A stretch of 64,000 nt of DNA from CALMKX01 sp036274895 (GTDB lineage: Bacteria; Acidobacteriota; Thermoanaerobaculia; Multivoradales; SZUA-115): contig DASUEU010000050.1 in the NCBI GenBank assembly GCA_036274895.1, positions 62,001 to 126,000 of the forward strand, given 5' to 3'. Every line of letters starts with the position of its first letter. Position 1 is the first letter of the stretch. Of this stretch, positions 42,681-52,923 are shown in pieces. A program made the translations under genes and the position numbers. The notes below the pieces were generated by a model. The model made no database searches. It had not been told where the DNA came from and was given only the letters and a program-made list of their open reading frames with translations.

Positions 42681-44771
42681 ATGGCGATCTCACGACAGAC
42701 GCAGGACCTCCTGGCCAAAGGCGACTTCGAGGCCGTCGAGGACGAATGGCTCGCCCACCTCGAGGAGGATCCGCACGATCTCGACCATTTCGTCGGCGTC
42801 GCCCGGGCCTTGGTCGGTCACGGCCAGCCCGGCCGGGCCAGCAATCTGCTCGAGATGCTCGCCGGTGAGCTGGCCGGCCGGCAGAGCCACCGGATCCGGC
42901 TCAACCTCCTGCGGCGGGCAGGAGAAATCTTCCACAGCACGCCCGAGGCCCTGCACGCGTCGATCCTCGCGACGCTCTCGGCCCTCTATGGCGGAGGCCC
43001 CAGCTTCCAGGGCCTGGCCGAAACCGTCGGCCTGCTACGCGCGACACATGACGTACCGAAGACCTGGGAAAAGGTCGAACGATTGGAGAGTCTGGTGGCT
43101 TTCGAGCTGGGTGAAATCGTGTTCATGGAGGGCAAGGGGGCAGGCCGGGTGGTGGAGGTCAACCTGCAGCTGCAGACCTTCCGGGTGGAGATCCCGGGGC
43201 TGCCCAAGATGGCGGTCGGCTTTCGCGCCGCCCCCAAGCTGCTGAAGCGGTTGAACGGGGATCATTTCCTGCACCGAAAGCTGACCCGGCGGGAGGAGCT
43301 GGCGGCGATCGCCAAGGAGGAGCCGCCGGAGCTGCTGCGCATCCTCCTGTGCTCCTACGACGGCCCGCTCACCGCCACGGAGATCAAGCGGGACCTCGCC
43401 GGGCTGGTGCCGGATTCCGCCTGGACCAGCTGGTGGACGGCCGCCCGCCGGCACTCCCAGGTGGTGGTCAGCGGCGCCGGCAGCCGCCAGACCTACAGCT
43501 GGGCCGCGAGCAACGAGCACGCCCTGGCGAGCGTCTGGAAGGCTTTCGAGAAGGCCGACCCGCGCAAGAAGATCGATCTCTACCGCCGCGAAGGTGGGCG
43601 CGACGAGGAGCTGCGCGAGCGCATGGAGGAGGTCCTATCGGCGGTCGCCTCCCGCGCCGTGGCCTCCGACCCCTCCCTGGCCCTCGAGATGTGGCTCGCC
43701 CTGGACAAGGACGGCCGCGCCCCGGACGGCGAGCCCTGGTCGGCATCGGCCTTGCTCGCCACCCGCCCCGACCCGCGGCATCTGATCATCGGTGTCGAGG
43801 ACCGCGCGCTGCGCGAGCGCGCCTACCTGCTGCTGCGCCAGCTGCGCGAGGACTGGTCCCGCCACTTCGCCGCCGCCTTGCTCAAGGAGGACGACGCGCG
43901 CACTCTCGAGCTGCTGACCTCCGCCCTGGCGGAGGAGGACCCCGGGGCCTTCGGCCGCTTCTTCGACACCGTGCTCGCCCAGCCGGCCAAGTCCCCGGCG
44001 GCCTTCGTCTGGCTCGCCGAGCAGGCGGCCGAGCACAGCGAGATCCGCGCTCGCAGTCCCTTGCGCCTGTTCCAGCAGATCCTCGGCGCCCTCTCGCTCA
44101 ACGAGCTCGCTCCCTACCGGGCCAGCCGCGTGATGGCCCTGTTCGACTCCGGCAGCACGGTGCCGCGCCTGCTCGCCCACCTCTCCGAGGACGAGGCCGC
44201 ACGGGCCTGGGAGGCGGTGGACCGCGCCGGCTACCTCGAGACCTACCGTCGCGACGACTTGAAGCGGGCCATCGAGCTGCGCTTCCCGCTGTTGCGGGCG
44301 GTGGAGGAGGTGTTGCCCCTCTACGGCCTGCCGGCGACCCTCGAGGCACGCCGCGCCGAGCTGCACCAGATCCTGGCCAAGGAGATCCCGGCCAACCGCA
44401 AGGCGATCGAGGAAGCTCGCGCCATGGGCGACCTGCGCGAGAACTTCGAGTACAAGTCGGCGCGCCAGCGCCACGAGTACCTGACCTCACGCGCCGCCGA
44501 GCTCAAGATCCAGCTGGACCGCGCCCGGCCCCTCGACCTCGCCACCATCGACCCGTCGGAAGTGCGCATCGGCACCACCCTGGAGCTCGCCGGCGACGGC
44601 GAGACCAGCACCCTGTCGATCCTCGGCCCCTGGGAGAGCGACCCGGACGCCGGCATCGTCTCGTACGAGTCGGAGCTGGGCCAGAGCCTGCTGGGCAAGA
44701 AGGTCGGCGACCTCGCCGAGCTCGGCGGCGGTGTGCTCGAAATCCGGGGGATCCGGGTCTACGGGGGGTGA
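42681..44771 (+). CDS. giant GreA/GreB-family protein with long N-terminal extension
   Basis: 696 residues, while standard GreA has about 158. The last ~150 residues are Gre-like: IPANRKAIEEARAMGDLRENFEYKSARQRHEYL is the coiled coil with the acidic tip (GDLRENFEY) that rescues stalled RNA polymerase, followed by the FKBP-like C-terminal domain (SEVRIGTTLELAGDGE, SILGPWESD, SLLGKKVGDLAEL). The N-terminal ~540 residues are helical and repeat-like (TPR-type), with an insert GEIVFMEGKGAGRVVEVNLQLQTFRVEI. Chlamydiae have long GreA proteins of similar size, so the architecture has a precedent. Confidence 0.88.
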   Translation: MAISRQTQDLLAKGDFEAVEDEWLAHLEEDPHDLDHFVGVARALVGHGQPGRASNLLEMLAGELAGRQSHRIRLNLLRRAGEIFHSTPEALHASILATLSALYGGGPSFQGLAETVGLLRATHDVPKTWEKVERLESLVAFELGEIVFMEGKGAGRVVEVNLQLQTFRVEIPGLPKMAVGFRAAPKLLKRLNGDHFLHRKLTRREELAAIAKEEPPELLRILLCSYDGPLTATEIKRDLAGLVPDSAWTSWWTAARRHSQVVVSGAGSRQTYSWAASNEHALASVWKAFEKADPRKKIDLYRREGGRDEELRERMEEVLSAVASRAVASDPSLALEMWLALDKDGRAPDGEPWSASALLATRPDPRHLIIGVEDRALRERAYLLLRQLREDWSRHFAAALLKEDDARTLELLTSALAEEDPGAFGRFFDTVLAQPAKSPAAFVWLAEQAAEHSEIRARSPLRLFQQILGALSLNELAPYRASRVMALFDSGSTVPRLLAHLSEDEAARAWEAVDRAGYLETYRRDDLKRAIELRFPLLRAVEEVLPLYGLPATLEARRAELHQILAKEIPANRKAIEEARAMGDLRENFEYKSARQRHEYLTSRAAELKIQLDRARPLDLATIDPSEVRIGTTLELAGDGETSTLSILGPWESDPDAGIVSYESELGQSLLGKKVGDLAELGGGVLEIRGIRVYGG

Positions 44772-44777
44772 GGGCGC

Positions 44778-46715
44778 CTACCGCCCCGCCGGCGCGGCGG
44801 TGGCGGCCAGACGTAGGTCGAGGTTGCCGGCCTGGTAGCCGTAGTAGGTGAGCAGGCCCTCGACGATCGACTCGGCGATGCGCTGGCGGTGGGCGCGGGT
44901 CTGGAGCAGGCGGCGATCCGCCTCGTTGGCGAGGTTGCAGACCTCCACCAGCACCTTCGCCGGCACCTCGTTGTAGCGCAGCACCGCCGGCACGTACTGG
45001 CTGCGGCGGCGAATGATCTTCTCGCGCACCGGCTTCTCCGCGTGGACCGCCACCGAGCGGCTGCGGAAAGCGGCGATGACGTGCTCGGCCAGGTCCCGCG
45101 ACAAGCCCTCGCTCTTGATCCGGCTCTGCCAGGAAAAGCTCACCCTGGGCTGTTCCGTGTACTCCCGCCTGGCCTCGAAGATGGGGCCGCTGCGACCGGC
45201 CGTGCCCCCACGCAGCTCGGCGCCCGGGATGTAGACCATCGCCCCGCGCAGGGAGGGGTGGAGCGAGTCGGCGTGGATCGACAGGAAGACCACCTTCTCC
45301 GCGGGCAGGCCCGCCTTCACCTCGCGCCGGTAGAGGCTGTTGGCCAGGTACCAGCGCAGGTTGGTGGCGGTCGGTCCGTCCTCGATGGCGTAGGGCGGGT
45401 CGGTGAGCACCCGGTGGCCGCGGGAGAAGGAGAGCACCTCCTGCTCCTCGGGATGCAGGCGTGAGCCGTCCTGGGTGGTGTGGAGCACCCGCGCCGAGGT
45501 GTGCTCGCCGAGCAGGCGCCGGACCCGCAGCATGATGTCGTAGACGTGGATACTCTCCCACACACCGTGGAAGGAGGCCCCGACGTCCCGGCCGCCATGG
45601 CCGGCGTCGAGGATCACCGTCACGCCATCGAGGCCCAGCGCCTCGACGCGGTTGGCGAAGCGATCGCTCTCCGCCCGGCGGGCTTCCCACTCCGCCCGGC
45701 GGGGGTGCCCCACGGGCAGGTGCTCGGGAAGCAGCAGGTCCAAGGGGATCTTCACCCGGTAGCCCACGGGGATGTCGGTGACGTCAGCGATGACGCTGCG
45801 CTGGGCGATCTCCTCGGCCAGGGCATTGACGTCTGCGGCCAGCAAGCGGCCGGTGAAACGCACCACCACGCTCGAGTAGAGGGCCTCGCCGGCGCGCAGG
45901 CGGTAGATCGCGTACTCCCCCTGGGAGTCCCGGCCGTAGTCGAGGCGCACCCTGGTTTCGCTTCCCGCGGGCGGAGGATGGCCCACCGGCACGGCGGTGG
46001 CCGCTTCCTGGGCAGCGGGCTCGGCCGTCAAGGGCACCGGCTCGTCCGGACGAACCGGCGCCGCTTCCGCCAACGCCGGTTCCGCCTTCAGGATCGCCGG
46101 CTCCGGCGGCTGCACCGCGCCGCGGGCCACGGCCTGGCGGAACGGCTCCGCCAGCACTTCGGCCGGGATCATCACCACCTCGCCCGGGGCGAGGGGGCGA
46201 TCTCCCCTCTCGTTGTAGGAGGCGAGCAGCCGGGTGTGCTCTGCCGAACCGGTGAACCAGTTCGCCACCGCCACCAGGGGCTCGGGGGGCACGGTCTTGA
46301 AGCGGCGCACCTTGTGCCGCCAGCCGGCGCCGTCAGCCCGGTCCTCCGGGAACAGGGCCGCGAGCACCGCCACTTTTCGGGAAGCCTCGAGAGCAGCCAG
46401 AGGGACCCGCACCTTGACGCCCTTCTTCAAGCTGCGCTGGCCGCCGTTGGCGGCCGAGATGGTGGAGGCGGCCTTCTCGGTGCCGCAGAGGCGGCGCGAG
46501 AGGGCGTACAGGCCTTCGCCGCGGCGGGGCAAGACTTCGAGGAAGATCTGGTGATCGCGAGTGAGGAGGGCGGTGCCGTCGGCCACCTTGGCACGCACCA
46601 GGCCGGTGGGCTGGGCGGCGAGCAGGGGCAGCGCCAGGGCGGCAACGGCCAGCAGGGCCGCCACCCACCGGCCGCGAGGGCCGATTCTCCTGGAATCGTC
46701 GACCTTTACGCCCAT
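44778..46715 (-). CDS. N-acetylmuramoyl-L-alanine amidase (Amidase_3) with LysM-like domains
   Basis: 645 residues. Zinc enzyme that cuts the amide between MurNAc and the peptide stem. A signal peptide (WVAALLAVAALALPLLAAQ) is followed by two LysM-like regions (ALSRRLCGTEKAASTISAANGG and GEALYSSVVVRFTGRLLAADVNAL). The catalytic domain has VILDAGHGGRDVGASF (His), WESIHVYDI (Glu), LSIHADS (His) and CNLANEAD (Glu). Intact. It converges with the Gre-like gene (6-bp gap) and diverges from the CCA-type gene. Confidence 0.93.
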   Translation of the reverse strand: MGVKVDDSRRIGPRGRWVAALLAVAALALPLLAAQPTGLVRAKVADGTALLTRDHQIFLEVLPRRGEGLYALSRRLCGTEKAASTISAANGGQRSLKKGVKVRVPLAALEASRKVAVLAALFPEDRADGAGWRHKVRRFKTVPPEPLVAVANWFTGSAEHTRLLASYNERGDRPLAPGEVVMIPAEVLAEPFRQAVARGAVQPPEPAILKAEPALAEAAPVRPDEPVPLTAEPAAQEAATAVPVGHPPPAGSETRVRLDYGRDSQGEYAIYRLRAGEALYSSVVVRFTGRLLAADVNALAEEIAQRSVIADVTDIPVGYRVKIPLDLLLPEHLPVGHPRRAEWEARRAESDRFANRVEALGLDGVTVILDAGHGGRDVGASFHGVWESIHVYDIMLRVRRLLGEHTSARVLHTTQDGSRLHPEEQEVLSFSRGHRVLTDPPYAIEDGPTATNLRWYLANSLYRREVKAGLPAEKVVFLSIHADSLHPSLRGAMVYIPGAELRGGTAGRSGPIFEARREYTEQPRVSFSWQSRIKSEGLSRDLAEHVIAAFRSRSVAVHAEKPVREKIIRRRSQYVPAVLRYNEVPAKVLVEVCNLANEADRRLLQTRAHRQRIAESIVEGLLTYYGYQAGNLDLRLAATAAPAGR

Positions 46716-46729
46716 ATCGTTAAAGCGTC

Positions 46730-46759
46730 ATCTTAGCCCTGCTGAGGGGGGATGGGCAA
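46730..46759 (-). promoter_or_regulatory. candidate promoter of the amidase gene
   Basis: On the minus strand TTGCCC (46754-46759), 18-base spacer, TAAGAT (46730-46735). The transcript would start close to the ATG at 46715, leaving a very short leader without Shine-Dalgarno. Confidence 0.45.
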
Positions 46760-46774
46760 ACGGGACGGGGGAAT

Positions 46775-48062
46775 ATGATGCCGCCCATGTCCGATCTCCC
46801 CACTCACCTCCACGGTCTTGGCGAGGAGCCCCTGCTCGCCCGGGTGGTGGCCTTGGCGGGCTCGGCGCGGGTGCACCTGGTGGGCGGCGCGGTGCGGGAT
46901 CGCCTGCTCGGCCGCGCCAGCCACGACGTCGACCTGACCGTGGACCGCGACGGCCGGGCCCTGGCGGCGGCTCTGGCGCGGGCGGGCGGGGGGCGGCTGG
47001 TGGCGCTCGGCGGCGACCGCTTCGCCGCCTGGCGAGTGGTCTTCCCGCCGCGGGTGGAGGGGGAGCCTTCGGACGTGCTCGACGTCTGGGACCGCGAGGG
47101 CAGCTCGCTCGAGGAGGATCTGGCTCGGCGTGACTTGACCGTCAACGCCCTCGCCGCCGAGCTGCCGGGCGGCGAGCTGACCGACCCCTTCGGCGGCCGG
47201 GCCGACCTCGCCGCGCGGCGGCTGCGCGCCACCACCGAGCACACCCTGGCGGACGATCCCCTGCGCGTGCTACGCCTGGCGCGGCTCGCTGCCAGCCTGG
47301 ACGGCTTCGCCCCCGAGCGCCACACCCTCGAGCTGGCCTGCCAGGCCGCCCCAGCTCTCGCGCGGGTGGCCTCCGAGCGCATCCGCACCGAGGTCGAGAC
47401 CCTCGCCGCCGCCCCCGGGGCCGCCCGGGGCTTCGCGGTGCTGGGCGCCGTGGGCATCTATCCCGAGCAGTGGGTGTCACGGCCCGCCCGCGCCGGCGAG
47501 CTCGCTCGCCTCGACCGCCTGCTTCAGGGCTTCGATCGCGCAGCCGCAGCGCTCGGTGGGCGGCTGCCCGCCGCACCGCTGGGCTGGGCGGCGGCCCGCT
47601 TCACCCTCGCGGCGCTGGCCTTGTCACCACCGCCGCCCCCCACCGAGTGCCTGCGGCTCCTCGCCGAGAGGGGCTGGCTGTCCCGGGACCGCAACCGCGA
47701 GGCGGCGCACCTCCTGCCGGCCGCCGAGCCGCCGCGAGGAGAAAGGGCCCGGCGCTGGTTCCTCCACCTGACGGCTGAGCTGTGGCCGACGGCCGTGGTG
47801 ACGGCGACGACCATGGCGAGGGAGGTGGGCTCCGACTGGGAAGAGAAGGAGCTCGGCGCCCTCCTCGAGCTGGCGGCAGCCGAGGCCGAGATCCTGCGCG
47901 ACCCGCCTCGCCTGGTACGCGGCGACGAGGCCCGAGAGCTGCTCGGTCTGCCCGACGGCCGCGCCCTCGGCCGCGCCCTCGACACCTTGCGGCGGATGCA
48001 GATCGAAGGGCAGATCCGCACGCGGCAAGAGGCCCAGGAGTGGCTGCGGGGGCAGGCCTCCC

Positions 48063-48088
<26 letters not shown>
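46775..48088 (+). CDS. CCA tRNA nucleotidyltransferase / poly(A) polymerase family protein
   Basis: 437 residues. Class II nucleotidyltransferase that adds or repairs the tRNA 3' CCA end, or poly(A) tails. HLVGGAVRDRLLGRASHDVDLTV holds the GGxxRD and DxD metal site. RRDLTVNALA, LTDPFGG and DDPLRVLRLARLAASL follow in the right order. No HD domain is seen. The start could be any of three close ATGs (46775, 46778, 46787). The 3' end overlaps the convergent pilT by 26 bases. Confidence 0.92.
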
Positions 48089-49460
<1,372 letters not shown>

Positions 49461-49563
49461 GGGATGACCCGCAAGAAAAAGGGCCCACCACGACTCCGGC
49501 CGGCGGCGAACGCCGCGGAGCGGGACCCGAAAGCCGGGAGATTCTACCGACCTATGACCCGGA

Positions 49564-50199
49564 TCAGAAGCGGCGCATCAAGCCGACCACGATGCCCTGC
49601 ACGCGGACGTCCCCGGCGGCCACGCGGATCGGCTTCATGGTGGGGTTGGCGGGTTGCAGGCGGACCTTGCGGCCCTCGGGGTAAAAGCGCTTGAGGGTGG
49701 CCTCGCCGTGGATCAGGGCGACCACCATCTCGCCCGGCTCGGCCTCCTCGCGGGAGAGCACCACCACGAAGTCGCCGTCGTGGATGCCCTCCTCGATCAT
49801 CGAGTCGCCGACCACCCGCAGCACGTAGTGGTTGCCCAGCCGCCCGCCCAGCAGGTGCTCGGGTACTTGCAGCTTCTCGTTGCCCGACACCGCCTCGATC
49901 GGCCGGCCGGCGGCGATCAGCCCCAGGAAGGGCAGCTCACGCACGGCCTCGGGCTCCCGCTCACGGGCGGGCGAGGGCTTGAGCAGCTCGAGGCCCCGCT
50001 TCTGGTTCCAGTCCCGGCGCAGGAAGCCCTTCTCGGCCAGGAGCTTCAGGTGCTTGTAGGGAGTGCCGTACGAGGAGTAGCCGAACTTCTCGCAGATCTC
50101 GCGCAGGGTCGGCGCCACGCCCCGGCGCTGGTGGTAGTCCTCGATGAACTCGAGGATCTCCTTCTGCCGCTCGGTCAGGTATTCCGGCCTTTCGCCCAT
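49564..50199 (-). CDS. lexA: LexA repressor
   Basis: 211 residues. SOS response repressor with self-cleavage. The winged helix is LTERQKEILEFIEDYHQRRG with PTLREICEKFGY. The Ala-Gly cleavage site lies in LGLIAAGRPIEA, the nucleophile Ser in RVVGDSMIEEG and the general-base Lys in GEATLKRFY. No clear SOS box could be recognised upstream by eye. It is divergent from the M16 peptidase pair. Confidence 0.95.
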   Translation of the reverse strand: MGERPEYLTERQKEILEFIEDYHQRRGVAPTLREICEKFGYSSYGTPYKHLKLLAEKGFLRRDWNQKRGLELLKPSPAREREPEAVRELPFLGLIAAGRPIEAVSGNEKLQVPEHLLGGRLGNHYVLRVVGDSMIEEGIHDGDFVVVLSREEAEPGEMVVALIHGEATLKRFYPEGRKVRLQPANPTMKPIRVAAGDVRVQGIVVGLMRRF

Positions 50200-50249
50200 G
50201 GGCGTAGGGTAGGCAAAAAAAAGGCGGAAGGCAAGGGGAGGGCCCCTGA

Positions 50250-50278
50250 TTGACCCATCCCCCTCCCCCCGCTATGCT
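50250..50278 (+). promoter_or_regulatory. promoter of the M16 peptidase operon
   Basis: TTGACC (50250-50255), 17-base spacer, TATGCT (50273-50278). The start codon at 50297 lies 19 bases downstream, so the leader is short. Confidence 0.72.
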
Positions 50279-50296
50279 GCGCCGGGATTCCCCGAG

Positions 50297-51571
50297 ATGA
50301 CGGGTGTCACCCCTCAACTGGTCCGCCACCGTCTCGACAACGGCCTCGCCGTGGTCGTCGAGCGGGATGACTCGCTGCCCCTGGTGGCGGTCAACGTGCG
50401 CTATCACGTCGGTTCCAAGAATGAGCGGCCGGGCCGCACGGGCTTTGCCCACCTCTTCGAGCACATGCTCTTCCAGGGCTCCCAGCACGTCGGTACCAAC
50501 GACCACTTCGCCCACGTGCAGAGGGTCGGCGGTGTGGCCAACGGCTCGACCTCCCGGGACACCACCACCTACTACGAGACCTTGCCGGCCGAGCACCTCG
50601 AGCTGGGCCTGTGGCTCGAGTCCGATCGCATGGGCTTCCTGCTCCCGGCCTTGACCGCCGAGAAGCTCGAGAACCAGCGCCAGGTGGTGATGAACGAGCG
50701 CCGCCAGCGGGTGGACAACCAGCCCTACGGCCGAGCCTCCGAGCGTCTCTTCGAGCTGCTCTACCCAGCGCCGCACCCTTACTCCTGGCCGGTGATCGGT
50801 ACCATGGAGGACATCGCCGCGGCCCGGCTGGCGGAGATCGCGGACTTCTTCCGCACCTACTACCGCCCCAGCAACGCCGTGCTCGCCGTGGTCGGGGACG
50901 TCGATCCGGACGCCGCCCTGCTCGCCGCCGAGCGCTGGTTCGGCTCGATTCCGGACGGCGCACCGCCGCCCCAGGTGGCCGCCCCTTCGCCCACCTTCGC
51001 CGGCCCGCTGCGCGAGCAGAGCCAGGAGCCGGTGCAGCTCGCTCGCATCTATCGCGCCTACCCCGTGCCGCCCTTCGGCCGCCGCGAGTGGTACGCCGCC
51101 GACCTCGCGGCCTACGTCCTGGCCGACGGCAAGTCGAGCCCCCTCCACCACGACCTGGTCTATCGCCGGCAACTGGCCACCTCGGTCGGCTCCTATGTCT
51201 ACGGCACCGAGCTCGACGCCGCCTTCCTTCTGGTGGCGACCGTGCGGCCGGGCGTCGAGGTGGTGAGGGTCGAAGAGGCTCTCGACGCCCACGTCGCCCG
51301 GCTGGCCGAGTCGCCGCCGGCCGCCCCCGACCTCGAACGGGCCCGCAATCGCATCACCCACCAGCTCTTCGACGGCCTCCAGCGCGTGGATCGCCGCGCC
51401 GAGCTGTACACCGAGCTCGCCCTCTTCTTCGGCGAGCCCGAACGCCTGGCCACCGAGGCCGACCGCTACCTCGAGGTACCCGCAGGAGCGATCTCCGAGG
51501 TGGCCGCCTCCCTCCTGCGGCCGGAGCGCTCGGTGACCGTGGTGGTCCACCAGGGAGGCCCGGCGGCGTGA
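50297..51571 (+). CDS. M16 family metallopeptidase, catalytic subunit
   Basis: 424 residues. Inverzincin: HxxEH appears as FAHLFEHMLFQG, with the third ligand Glu in VVMNERRQRVD. It degrades peptides inside a clamshell chamber. No clear signal peptide is visible, although a cytoplasmic form would fit. Ends with GTGA overlap to the second M16 gene, so the two are made together as a heterodimer, like mitochondrial processing peptidase beta (inference). Confidence 0.94.
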   Translation: MTGVTPQLVRHRLDNGLAVVVERDDSLPLVAVNVRYHVGSKNERPGRTGFAHLFEHMLFQGSQHVGTNDHFAHVQRVGGVANGSTSRDTTTYYETLPAEHLELGLWLESDRMGFLLPALTAEKLENQRQVVMNERRQRVDNQPYGRASERLFELLYPAPHPYSWPVIGTMEDIAAARLAEIADFFRTYYRPSNAVLAVVGDVDPDAALLAAERWFGSIPDGAPPPQVAAPSPTFAGPLREQSQEPVQLARIYRAYPVPPFGRREWYAADLAAYVLADGKSSPLHHDLVYRRQLATSVGSYVYGTELDAAFLLVATVRPGVEVVRVEEALDAHVARLAESPPAAPDLERARNRITHQLFDGLQRVDRRAELYTELALFFGEPERLATEADRYLEVPAGAISEVAASLLRPERSVTVVVHQGGPAA

Positions 51572-52923
51572 GCCGTCTCGACCGCAGCCGGCCTCCTCAA
51601 GGAGGGTCGGCGCGGGCCGTCCGCTTTCCGCCGATCGAGCGCCACCGCTTCGCCAACGGCCTCGAGGCCCTGGTGGTGGTCGCACGCCATGCGCCGCTCG
51701 CCATGGTCCAGGTGCTCACCCCCGCCGGCACCCTCGAAGAGCCGCTCGAGAAGGCCGGGCTCGCCACCCTCACCGCGTCGCTGCTCGACGAGGGCACCGC
51801 CCACCGCACCGGCCCGGAGATCGCCGCGGCGGTCGAGCAGCTGGGCGGCGAGCTGGGCACCGGGGCCAACTGGGACCTCGCCAACGCCTGGCTCCAGATG
51901 CGCTCCCGGGACTTGGGGCTGGGCCTCGAGCTGCTCACCGAGATCGTCACCGCGCCGGAGCTCCCCGAACACGAGACGGAACGGCTGAAGCAAGAGCGCC
52001 TGGCCGAGCTGCTGCGCCGCAAGGACTCGCCCGAGACCCTCGCCGAGGTCACGATCCTGGAAGCGGTCTATGGGCGGGGCGGTCCCTACGGCCGCTCCAT
52101 CCTGGGCGACGAGAGCACGGTGGCCCGCATCGGCCGCGAGGACGTGGCCGCCTTCTTCCGCCGGTACTGGGGCCTCGCCGGGGGCCACGTGCTGGTGGTG
52201 GGAGACGTCGATCCCGGGGAGGTCTTCCGCCGGCTGGAGGGCGGTCTGGGGGCGACGCCCGCCGCCACCTCGCCCGCCCCCACCGTGTTCCGGGAGGCGC
52301 CCCCCTCGACCCGCAGGGTGGTGATCGTCGACCGGCCCCACGCCCGCCAGACCGAGCTGCGGTTGGGCAAGGCCGGGCTGCCGCGCAACCATCCGCAGTA
52401 CCTGGTCCTGCGCCTCCTCTCGTCGCTCTTGGGCGGCAAGTTCACCAGCCGGCTGAACCTGAACCTGCGCGAACGGCTGGGGCTGACCTACTCCGTGCAG
52501 TGCAGCTTCCAGCCGCGGCGGGGACCCTCGCCCTGGGTGGTCCGGGCGGCGGTGGCCACCGACGCCACCGCTCAGGCCACGGCCGAGGCCCTGGCCGAGA
52601 TCGAGCGGCTGCGCACCGAGCCGGTGGGCGCCCGCGAGTTGGCCGAGACCGTGGACTATTTGACCGGCACCTTCGCCTACACCCTCCAGACCCTCTTCGA
52701 CCTCGCCGGCCGACTCGAGGAGCTGGTGGCCTTCGGGCTGCCGGACGACGCCTTCGAGCGCCAAGCCGAGCAGTACCGGGCGATCACCGCCGGGCAGATC
52801 CGCCAGCTGGCCGAGGAAATGCTCGACCCGGCGCAGATGCCCATCGTGGCGGTGGGGCCGGCGGCGGAGCTGGAGGGAGCTCTCGCCCCCTTCGGAGAGG
52901 TGAGCCGGATCAGCGCAGCGTGA
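51568..52923 (+). CDS. M16 family protein, non-catalytic partner subunit
   Basis: 451 residues from a GTG overlapping the preceding stop by four bases. At the HxxEH position the sequence is LATLTASLLDEGT, so zinc binding is lost. The R-Y pair that helps bind substrate is kept in RERLGLTYSVQ, as in MPP-alpha-like partners. The 3' end overlaps the convergent kinase gene by 14 bases. Confidence 0.92.
   Translation: MSRLDRSRPPQGGSARAVRFPPIERHRFANGLEALVVVARHAPLAMVQVLTPAGTLEEPLEKAGLATLTASLLDEGTAHRTGPEIAAAVEQLGGELGTGANWDLANAWLQMRSRDLGLGLELLTEIVTAPELPEHETERLKQERLAELLRRKDSPETLAEVTILEAVYGRGGPYGRSILGDESTVARIGREDVAAFFRRYWGLAGGHVLVVGDVDPGEVFRRLEGGLGATPAATSPAPTVFREAPPSTRRVVIVDRPHARQTELRLGKAGLPRNHPQYLVLRLLSSLLGGKFTSRLNLNLRERLGLTYSVQCSFQPRRGPSPWVVRAAVATDATAQATAEALAEIERLRTEPVGARELAETVDYLTGTFAYTLQTLFDLAGRLEELVAFGLPDDAFERQAEQYRAITAGQIRQLAEEMLDPAQMPIVAVGPAAELEGALAPFGEVSRISAA

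Noticed and set aside
50200..50296. SOS box upstream of lexA
   Set aside because: No convincing inverted repeat of a known LexA type was visible; the region is dominated by purine and C-rich runs.
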